DNA of 64,000 nt from Undaria pinnatifida (Eukaryota; Sar; Phaeophyceae; Laminariales; Alariaceae): contig JABAKD010000020.1 of the NCBI GenBank assembly GCA_012845835.1, positions 7,712,915-7,776,914 of the forward strand. Reading direction: 5' to 3'. The notes beneath the pieces are model-generated. The model worked only from the letters and a program-made list of their open reading frames with translations. It made no database searches and had not been told where the DNA came from. The translations under genes were made by a program, and so were the position numbers. Positions 56,179 through 64,000 of the stretch are shown here, piece after piece. Positions within the stretch are counted from its first letter, which is position 1, and each line of letters starts with the position of its first letter.

Positions 56179-57241
56179 CGTTTTATCAGAGTTTTGACTT
56201 TTATCGTTGGGGGTGGTTTCTCGTTGCGGTCAGGTATTGTATGAATCTATAGTCTATAATATACCTGGTATATGCAAAGAAAGGATGGATCTTACGTCAA
56301 AAACGGTAGTTTTGTGCCCGGTAGTTTGATCTCACCTGTCTGCATCACCGAAACAAAAATAACGGCTCTTTCTAGGCAGATATGGTTGGGACATTAAAAG
56401 ACGAACATTAATATGGCCGGAGTTGATTGGCCAAAGTAGGAAGAGCAGTACATCCTAAAAGTCTACTGTAGTAGAAAATATTTATCATAGCGCAGTACAC
56501 ACAGACTCGGGGTGTGCACCTGCCGCGCCCGACAAGCCCGTGGGCGAGACGCGTAAGAAGTACCTGTACATCAGTGTCGCGCGGCGGCCCTCATCCCTCA
56601 GCCGTGTTGGTTTCACCAGGCAGGCTCTGTCAGATTGCCCACCAGACTTGGTCATCTTCTCCGTCCGTAGTTGGTCACGCGTGGCGGAGCGTTTTTGCTC
56701 GGCCGACAAAGTGTTCGACGAACGATAGGAGCATGAATTGGACAGCAGCTCCTCCAGCACGCCCCCGATGGAGATGGGTGGGACCGGCGGTGTCGGCCCT
56801 CAACAGCGAGCTCAGCAGGTCTCCAAGTGGGCGTCAAAGGCATTACCACCGCGCTGGGGACCTTGGGAGTGCGGGCGAGCAAATGGGCGTGAACGACGTC
56901 ATTGAGGTCACGGAAAACCATCAACGACAAGAAACTCCGCAGCGACATCCGGTCTTAGCTCAGGTTTGTTTGGGTCATATCCTACGTTTTGCTTGTGGTA
57001 GCGATGATTTAAAATAAAACTCGAAAACAGCAACTGAACGCCATGGAAAAAACAACGCGCTGGCCGTGATCCCCTCTCCACACCAGGTATAATACTATAG
57101 TCTATGCCAGTTGTTCAAGCAAGAAAACGTGCAGCGTTAACGTGTGTTTGTTGTGCCCCCCCCCCTTCACGCGATCGTCGCCGTTGTTGTACGTATCAAG
57201 TATGCATGTATTTTCCAGGAATAGTCCAATACTCGTGTGTA
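56179..57241. other. Unassigned sequence with one weak coding candidate
   Basis: A frame at 56,540-56,728 (MGETRKKYLYISVARRPSSL) and the following Ser/Pro/Gln-rich stretch to about 56,930 have coding-like composition. No domain is visible and frames change, so I do not call a gene. Confidence 0.3.
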
Positions 57242-57533
57242 TTTTTTTTTTTTTTTTTTTTTCTTGCACACTTTTACTTTCCAGCTTCTGGACAAGCCGT
57301 GGTCACAGGTGTCATCCCTTCTCCTCCCCGGTTCTTGCCTTCAATTTTTATCGCGCATAGGGTTCAGCAATCCCACTGCTCGTCGATTATTCATCGAACG
57401 TTGCTAACTCACGCTCTCGCGCTTTCCGCAAGTCAATTTGTCCACGAGAAAAAGTCCCAACGAATTTATACGAGTATGCACTCGGCGGGGCTCGAACTCA
57501 CGAAACTGACCTATACCAGGCTCGTGTATACAA
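57242..57533 (-). mobile_element. SINE-like repeat, copy 2, with poly(A) tail
   Basis: On the minus strand the copy has a B box-like GAGTTCGAGCCCCGCC near its 5' end, a body nearly identical to 27,547-27,822, and a tail of 21 A (57,242-57,262 as T). Flanking CTCGTGTGTA (57,232-57,241) and CTCGTGTATA (about 57,524-57,533) look like a 10-bp target duplication with one change. An A box is not evident, so the tRNA origin is inferred from the B box alone. Confidence 0.7.
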
Positions 57534-58383
57534 ACGTACGTGTGATGCATGACATCATAGACAGGTTGTTGATTCCGGATTCTGTCCTGGAAACCTAACA
57601 ACAGCGTAGTCTAGAGAGTATAGAAAACGGGTCCCAGCAGCAGTATGGGCACTTTCAGAACTTCGCTGCCAGGGATGATAACCTCGCTGTGCCCGTAATT
57701 TGTTATTTGTACGTGATGACACACATAGACTATGTGTCATGCATACATACATACATACATGCATACATACGTGGTAAATTGTGGTCGAAGGGGGGGGGTC
57801 CCGGCCTCGTGCGCCGTTGTTGCACCACGTGCTTTACATCACGACGAGGCTTTAATTTGCCTGTATCCAAAACAAGGGTATCTAAAAGGAACTATACTTT
57901 CTTCCTGACGCGTAGACGAGTACGCAGCTACGCAGTAGTACTGGTATACACAGTAAGTAGTAGTACGCAGCGAGCGGGTGTCAAGAAAATGTATTTCTGC
58001 CCGTCCGTGTTTTTTCCCTCTTTATTCAATAATAATGCAGAGCATTTTTGTGCTGAAAACTCGAGTATTCGTAGGAAAGAAGAATTCGCTACCAGAAGGT
58101 GTAAGGGGGTCGTCAGATGAGAAACTGACAGAATGCACCGCCCCCGCAGAAGAATGAGGTAATGCCCAAACACCACTGAATCACCACATAATCAAGCTCG
58201 CGACCAAGCTGGGTTTTTTTTCTGTCCAAAACTGACCTCACTGCCAAGAAAAAGTATCACTGAACGATTTTTTAAAGGTTTTAAATTTGTTCATGTCAAG
58301 ATGTTTTTTCTCATTATGGACTATATATTCCCGTCTGCAGTTCCAGCATTCAACTACGAAATAATAGTGAAACACCAGTTTCC
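57534..58383. other. Unassigned sequence with a CATA microsatellite
   Basis: CATACATA repeats lie at about 57,741-57,770. No gene or RNA was recognised. Confidence 0.45.
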
Positions 58384-59802
58384 AGGGCTGTGAGTCGGTT
58401 TCAATTCACGACCAATAACTAGTCGCTAGGCGGTGAAGCCGACTAGCTGACTTTAGTCGGTAAGTCGGCTGGCTAGGGAAGCCAGCCGAAGCCAGCCAAC
58501 TTGTCGACTAAAGTCAGGCGAGCCAAGCGAGCCCCCCGGCCGTGCGGGCCTCGCTGGTGGCGCCCCCGGAGGGCCCACCGAAGCGCCTCCGGAGGATCCT
58601 GCGCCGCCGGAGGCGAAAAGCACGCTATATGTCTTCATTTTACGCAAGAAAAGCGCACAAAAAGGTTACCCACCGTAGATTCACGTAAGTTTCAAACGAA
58701 AGAAACAAAAAAAGCTTCAGTTTACACCAGAAATGCACGAAAAAAACGAGACGCACAACGCATGTACCAGGTAAATAAAGTCTATACCCCGGACTAGAGG
58801 AACGTGACAGTAAATTTTTTTAGTCGCAATACTACCCGGCGGGGATAAGAGCAAAATAGCGAACTCATCACCAAGATAGCGGTGCAAAACTTATCTCCAG
58901 AAGAAAAGGTTGTGGATCCCTTCCTGGCGTCAAATGCGTGTATTAAAATGTCTCTCCCAACCTTGCGCGAAACGCGCGCGTCGACGACGACTGCAAGTAC
59001 GTCCTAGACCATCGACTATTAAAGCTAGCTGTTGATGATGAACCAAACAATCTTGCTCGTGAATGGCTTGAAGCTGTCAATGTAAGCAATGACGCTCCCG
59101 GCATCCTTCTTGCTCGAGGCCCCGCCACCGCCTCCGCCTTTGATGCCCACCCCACGCGCCTCGTGTTCTTTCAAAGCCTCGCGATGCCCTTTCCTCATCG
59201 TGTCTAGATGCTGCCTCAGATGGGTAGGGGGCCCTAAACTAACCTCGGAATCGGCGAAATCACCGTTCGCCTCGCAAAGCTTGCACACGGCTATGCCAAG
59301 GAGCGAGTCCTTGAGGTAGACCATGGAAAACTTCCACAGCGGGTGGTTGGATCTGAGCGGCTTGCTGCGGCTCTGCTCATGCTTCACGCGGGAGAGCACC
59401 GTTTCGGGGTCGCGTGCACTCGCCAAGGTGGTTCGCGGGCCGATAGTGACCACAACGTCGCCGACGGAATCTCCGCCCTCGGCGTTGGCATTGGGTGCGC
59501 CAGGGCTAACGCGGTCGGCATCGTCGAGAGAGATGGGCTGTTCTGCAATGTGTGCGTGTGTGTAGATCTTCCGCTGTGTGCCGCAGTGTCACAGGGCATG
59601 TGAGGGGTATCCGCAGCCCGCAGCAATTCACGTTAAAGCCGCAGCCCGCAGCAATTCACGTTAACACCTGTACCCCGCATTAAAAAGCCTTCCTACACTT
59701 AATGAAACCTAATAAGTCGGAAAGTCGGCACCTCCGTGTCACGCCAAACTATAAGTCCGACAAACATCTAGTCGGCGACTTAAGTGTCGACTCACAGCCC
59801 TA
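58384..59802 (-). mobile_element. hAT-like DNA element, degenerate
   Basis: The ends AGGGCTGTGAGTCG (left) and CGACTCACAGCCCT (right) are inverted copies of hAT-type sequence. Subterminal GACTAGT/GTCGGCTAGC and ACTTTAGTCGG-like motifs recur on both sides. Flanks CAGTTTCC (58,376-58,383) and CAATTTGC (59,803-59,810) agree at 6 of 8 positions, as expected of an old 8-bp target duplication. Inside, a minus-strand frame encodes a BED-like finger, and a 27-bp block (CCGCAGCCCGCAGCAATTCA and on) is duplicated near 59,610 and 59,638. The catalytic region is absent. Confidence 0.65.
59025..59453 (-). pseudogene. BED-type zinc finger, N-terminal part of a hAT-like transposase
   Basis: In this 142-codon minus-strand frame, HPLWKFSMVYLKDSLLGIAV leads to CKLCEANGDF and PPTHLRQHLDTMRKGH. 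The aromatic Trp 40 and Phe 42, Cys 57 and Cys 60, His 82 and His 90 fit a BED finger (C-x2-C ... H ... H), though the His spacing is longer than usual. A Gly/Ala/Ser linker follows, then YIDSFKPF and KIVWFIIN before a stop. BED fingers bind DNA at the ends of hAT elements. The RNase H-like catalytic domain that should follow is missing. Confidence 0.6.
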
Positions 59803-59884
59803 CAATTTGCTCACGCTGGAGAGTGGAAGATACTTTGGCACCTTTCTAGCAGCGGAGCAGATACAAGTACTTTGATGACTCGGG

Positions 59885-60168
59885 CTGCGGTAGAGGGGTC
59901 GTTTTTCTGGCCTGTTTTCGCAGTGTCTCAGGGTCGCTCGGGCGAGTGACCTCCCCTCTTCATTTCCGGCTTGTATATAGCTTTTTTCCGTGCTCTGTCT
60001 TAATTTGTGCGATATAAGTAAATTTCTAATCGAGAGGTAAGCTAAGCTGCGCCAAAAATTCGCCCAAAGCATTTTTGCCCGTGAGGTACGGAATTATTCG
60101 TGCGAGTGGCTCCAACCCAGTGGTAAAAAAGTGGGTATACTTCGAAGTATACCATCCCCCCTACCGCA
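59885..60168. mobile_element. MITE family M, copy 2
   Basis: The ends CTGCGGTAGAGGGG and CCCCCCTACCGCA are inverted. The interior matches copy 1 (33,531-33,772) in inverted orientation: GAGCCACTCGCACGA, CCGTACCTCACGG, GCGCAGCTTAG and the CGAGTGACC block near the other end. It is more diverged than copy 1. It lies 83 bp beyond the hAT-like element. Confidence 0.7.
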
Positions 60169-61839
60169 TATCCTTGGCCTGATGTGCACTCTCAGGGTCT
60201 GTCTCGGCGTGGGGGACATTTAGACTTTTGTGTGTGACGGCATATTGGTCACCACGCAGTCAATTATTCAAACTTTTGCGAAAAATCGTCAACAGATATG
60301 CCTTGTAGCTGGAGGTTTGAGCTCCTGGAAACGGGCCGGCCAGTAAAAACAAATTGTGGTTGCTTCCTACGGAAGCGCCTGGCTATTCATCACCTTATTA
60401 TCGTAGGCCTGTGCTAGGTCGGGATACATTTTCACCGTCAGCGCCAGCCCTAGTTCCTCAACATGAATCTACCCATCATGTCACCTTCTGCTGTTCACCA
60501 GGGTCAGGATCAGCGCACTCGTTAGCCCCCCGGTGTCTGTGGCAGAAAGTGCCACAGCAGCTGGAAGGCCTGCTGCGCAAAACACTCGCCGCAGGCGTAA
60601 TAGCCCCCCGAGGAGGTCCCTCGGAGGGCCGCCGGAGGCCGGCCCCCGCGTAGGGGGTGCACCGACGGCAAACCTTTGCGATGTATGCGTGAATAAAGCC
60701 CGGTCATTGCTTGGTAGATAGCGTTTTTGACGCCTAAAAGGTTGTTTTTCGCGATACACCCACGAAGTTGTTGCGAAACGTGTGTGAAATTACGGCTGAA
60801 GCCACTCGACCAGGTGCCTTTAGACGCCTACTACAACATTGTTTTCGCGACACACCAGTGAGCATATATGCCTGAAAGCACTTGCCCGAGTGCTTTTAGA
60901 GGGCACTTGCCCTAACGATTTCAAAGCATTTAAGCATTTCAATCGTCTGTGGCGAATGTACCAAAATAATCGGCGATCAAGACCCGCGCAACACCTTTTG
61001 GGCGGCACAACACGCCTGCCGGCGCATGTTGCGCGAAACAGCGATTGATTGGGACCAAATCATTTTGCGGCCTGGAAATGGCGCAACAGCGAATAATATA
61101 TACAAGTGGCATTGGCGGGGGACAACATCTTGGGTGTTTTGCGCAGACCAGCCTGTTTCCTTAGCAGTCTGACTGTCTGTTCCGATTCTCCCAAACTTGG
61201 AAGTCTGGCTGTCTGCCCCAAAACTTCATCTGACATACGCCGTGAACGCAAGTCGTATATGACGCCAAGAGAAAAATAAACTGATTAGGAGGAGTCGAGT
61301 ATGTTCAGAAGGCAATAATAGCTTTACACCAGTTGGTCATGTGATCAGTGCAGGTAGCTCCGCTGGTGGTGTGTCAAACTCAGATGGTCCTTTTCGCGAA
61401 CCCACCTATTCACATCTCATCCTTTCGTTTCAAGTTTCGAGCAATTTTTTCAAATATCTAATAAACGTCAGCTGTGAGTGAGTTCGACAAATTAGGGTCG
61501 ATACTCCTCTTTGCAAGCTGCGTGATACACCGATCGCTCGGATGTGTTACGACTGATGTTGTCAAGGTGGTAATATTATGCTAAACTGTGATCGCTAGAG
61601 TGGCCAAAACTGTTGGCAACTAACTGTTTTTTATTGCTCTACCTTGGACTTGGTGTGGTGTAGGTCACGTGGCTGGGCAGGAATCTAGGTGTTCGATATT
61701 CGGTTGGAATACCGCTGGTAAGTGGTAGCACAGGCTTGCGCTAGTAGTGGTCACACTACCTTGCTGGCGCTTGGGACTCAAAAGAAGATGTATCATGTTG
61801 AGAGTGCCGCTTTTGGGCAAAAAAGGCCATAATAAGGAG
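60169..61839. other. Unassigned sequence
   Basis: No gene or RNA is supported. A GGGCCGGCC site at about 60,333 recalls the ends of the TIR elements at 22.8 and 52.7 kb, but I found no mirrored partner. Imperfect repeats of TTTTCGCGA-ACACC occur near 60,757 and 60,842. Confidence 0.4.
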
Positions 61840-62151
61840 AGAAAAAAAGAGAAAACACCCAGGAGTGACCGAGGTGGGCCTGACCATCACCTGATCGAGA
61901 CGCCCATGTTACAGACAGATGTACTCTACGGGTGGTTGCCTGATCTACCTATAGCACTGTTTCCTGAGGCTAGCTCGTGGCCTACCGTACCTGCGGCAGC
62001 GTTCCCCGAGGTTTTATCGTGGGAGCTTAGCTACGTCAACGTCCCGACAGCAAAATTGTATCCCCTGGATGTTGCTAAACGTACGTGTCAATGCTCCGCA
62101 TTTTTGCTCGTAATTACACCGCTTTTCCCGTACGTGCTACCGCTTGAGTAG
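61840..62151 (+). repeat. Dispersed repeat, copy 2 (matches 1,755-2,001)
   Basis: The 134-codon frame 61,747-62,151 contains TPMLQTDVLYGWLPDLPIAL, FPEVLSWELSYVN and DVAKRTCQCSAFLLV. It shares blocks in order with the 68-codon frame at 1.8 kb. No domain is recognised. Frame keeping in both copies hints at former coding, but the copies are too diverged to be sure. Confidence 0.45.
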
Positions 62152-63199
62152 ATCAATCGCATAACGCTGACTACGATGTTTCTACGATATTAGCAGTACT
62201 ACCGGTATAGACTATGTTGCTGAGCATTGGCTAGGTATGCTGCTGTGTTGTTGTAGTCGCGCTAAGGAATATTTATCATAACAATAGGCTGCTGTTGCCT
62301 ATTTCTTAACAATACGAGGGCATCGCAACAACGGAGTCAACGTCACATGCTTGGATTTGTCGTCATCTGACACAATCTTTGTGTGGGTGAATGAGAGACC
62401 ATGCCGCTGGCGGCCGACCATGGCTTCCCGTGACCTCGCCATCTTGTCGGGATGCACAACGAAATGTAAATATTTTCGTAGATACCCAGGATCTGGTCCG
62501 CCCACTGTGGAGTACAGCATTAATAATAAGGCCGGCGGTCTGGGATTGATGACGCTAGATGTGAACAATCACTGCCTTTCGATGACCTGCTAACTTGCTG
62601 CCTGCGGCTGCCCTGCTGTGCTGCGATGCTCCACGCTCTTGTACCGTTCTGGACGGCAATATAACGGTCGTTCGAATTATTGGCATAGACTAAAGCTTTC
62701 AAAATGATCTCTATATTACAGGCCTATATATGCCCTTTATTTTCTCTTTTGCGCACTGCTGTGCGTACCTGGTATATAGTCTAAACTGTTTGTGACCACC
62801 ATTACCGATGTCTTCCCCGTGGCCGTTAGACAAATAACGTTGTGGCCGTGAATAATCCGCCTATTGAGCTGGGCAGACCTTCAAAATTGCACCTGCTGCA
62901 GGGGTATTAGACTATACGACTAGGAGCTGTTAGAGACACAAGCCACCCTCTTGCAGGTCTCTCTACTCAGCAGGCTCCACGTTGGTCACTCGTTTGTGTT
63001 ACTATAGATATGCTCTTCGTGCGTTATTGTCCCACAGGCCACGGATAGAACTGAATGGACGCTACACGAGCACTCATCCGCGAAGCACATACATCACTTC
63101 TTTTTTCCTGTATGCGCATGCCTTCAAAATGCATGTGAAACCTTTTTTTATTGTTTCCGTATTCTAGATATTACGCTAGTGTTAGGCTCCTAGGAAAAC
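62152..63199. other. Unassigned sequence
   Basis: An 80-codon frame at 62,351-62,593 (MDLSSSDTIFVWVNERPCRW) has no domain. Nothing else was recognised. Confidence 0.35.
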
Positions 63200-63312
63200 A
63201 CCATGACACTAGCCCACCCTGATGAGCCGTATATGCAGAAACATGGAAGATTCGGGGAAAGCACCGTTTCCACGGTCTAGAACATGACTCGAAGATGCGC
63301 CTCCTCAGGCAC
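63200..63312 (-). repeat. Conserved block shared with 16,905-17,017 and 2,040-2,135
   Basis: Read on the minus strand: GAGGAGGCGCATCTTCGAGT, CATGTTCTAGACCG, TTTCCCCGAATCTTCC, TTTCTGCATATACGGCTCAT and CAGGGTGGGCTAGTGT. It matches the end of copy B nearly throughout and the end of copy A in its first half. It is probably a solo 3' end of the same retroelement family. Confidence 0.65.
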
Positions 63313-63499
63313 TACTTCGCAAGCATCTGCAGGTCTTCGTGTGTTTACGTAGACAGTGCACTGCACGTACACCACAACTTTGGTGCCCGTTCTTCGTGTC
63401 CACTGTTAAGCCGTTGGGGCATAATGCAATGAATAACAGATTCGAAGGGTGCAAGCACTCGCATTATAGTACGACATTCCGGGTGCTGAGGTGAACAGC

Positions 63500-64000
63500 G
63501 TTGAGAGGCAACTATGCTCTGGGTACAGGCGGATACCACGTATGTATCTCGTTGATGAGTACTCGACCTTTTCGGGTATATTGTAGCTTCAATCAAAGCC
63601 GTACACCATGCCAACTGAGCTGTGACAGCGCCTAGCCGATCCGGAGTCCGTGCCGCCAATATGCTGCGATATCATAAATAACGTATGCGCGACACCGGTG
63701 TCGAAGATAACGTAACTTTCGACACCGGTCTGAAGATGCTGAAGCGCACGCGGATGCGGCGTATCTCGTCGAGTAATTGGTCGTTTCGGGCACAGGATAG
63801 CTTCAATAATAGCTCTACATAATGTCATACCAGCCGTGGCAGCGTCTGGTCGATCTGGCATGTGTGCCGTGAACGTGCCGCGGTGTCGTAAGTAAGGTAT
63901 TTGCGACACCGGTGTTGTGAGTAGGCCCTTTTTAGGCATAAATACGACACCGGTCTGATTGTGCTGCTGGTTCATCACGAAACGGCGTATCTCGTCGAAT
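63500..64000. repeat. Tandem repeat of about 225 bp, running off the window
   Basis: The block GTATCTCGT-GA-T occurs near 63,543, 63,762 and 63,984. It is followed in each full unit by TTTCGGG, TAGCTTCAAT-A-AGC and CGTG-CAGCG--T-G-CGATC. The palindrome CGACACCGGTGTCG is at 63,690-63,703, with related GACACCGGT sites at about 63,720, 63,914 and 63,948. Minus-strand frames over it (63,978-63,589 and 63,659-63,345) repeat the same residues (MPDRPDAATA, RTPDRLGAVTA; IIEAILCPKR, LIEATIYPKR). Confidence 0.65.

Noticed and set aside
57476-57510. tRNA gene suggested by the GTTCGAGCC box
   Set aside because: No cloverleaf or A box fits around it, and the same sequence is part of the repeated SINE-like unit.
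60530-60560. Hairpin CTGTGGCAGAAAGTGCCACAG as a terminator
   Set aside because: It lacks a T run and a gene before it; an isolated stem of this size is expected by chance in 64 kb.

Overview
This window is eukaryotic, repeat-rich DNA with no recognisable intact cellular gene, rRNA or tRNA gene. It is built almost entirely of transposable elements in decay, satellite-like arrays and microsatellites. The element types (a chromo-integrase LTR-type element, a non-LTR element with a restriction-like endonuclease, a hAT-like DNA element, MITEs and a SINE-like repeat), the TTAGGG/CTAGGG-type interstitial tract and the long CAG and AAC microsatellites fit a nuclear genome. The pol-like sequences resemble repeats I associate with stramenopiles, brown algae in particular. 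That assignment is an impression from memory and is not proven here.

Layout. 0-2 kb: mostly unassigned, with one broken minus-strand frame. 2.0-17.0 kb: two diverged copies of one chromo-integrase retroelement arranged head to head (copy A on the minus strand, about 2.0-7.3 kb; copy B on the plus strand, about 7.3-17.0 kb). They share a gag-like region with a decayed zinc knuckle, 12-residue repeats, a pre-integrase region, a C-terminal domain and a 3' UTR. Copy A has lost the integrase core by a deletion of about 1.4 kb. Copy B keeps the integrase zinc finger, the D-x35-E part of the core, a GPY-like motif, a chromodomain-like segment and a Tudor-like segment, all broken by frameshifts. It also carries about 2.3 kb absent from copy A, which holds a NADAR/YbiA-type domain. 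I found no reverse transcriptase in either copy.

17-28 kb: simple repeats, an interstitial telomere-like tract, and a degenerate array of about 204-bp units (20.67-24.82 kb) split by an 848-bp element with terminal inverted repeats. Then come CAG repeats, a SINE-like copy and a 158-bp foldback MITE.

28.4-52.66 kb: what I read as one very large, broken non-LTR retroelement. Its order is a Ser/Pro/Arg-rich N-terminus, a series of RING-like zinc fingers, a novel repeated domain, a 15-kb tandem array of 19 copies of a unit whose commonest length is 786 bp (262 codons), another RING-like finger, a reverse transcriptase (motif A Asp changed to Asn, YLDD kept), and a zinc motif with an R2-like endonuclease. 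The array and the RING-containing N-terminus joined to an RT/endonuclease C-terminus form the most unusual structure in the window.

52.68-64 kb: a 728-bp TIR element next to the end of the retroelement, foldback elements, a 440-bp AAC microsatellite, a second SINE-like copy with a poly(A) tail and probable target duplication, a hAT-like element with a BED-finger frame, a second copy of the MITE that interrupts the RING frame at 33.5 kb, a diverged copy of a repeat from 1.8 kb, and the start of an array of about 225-bp units running off the right edge.
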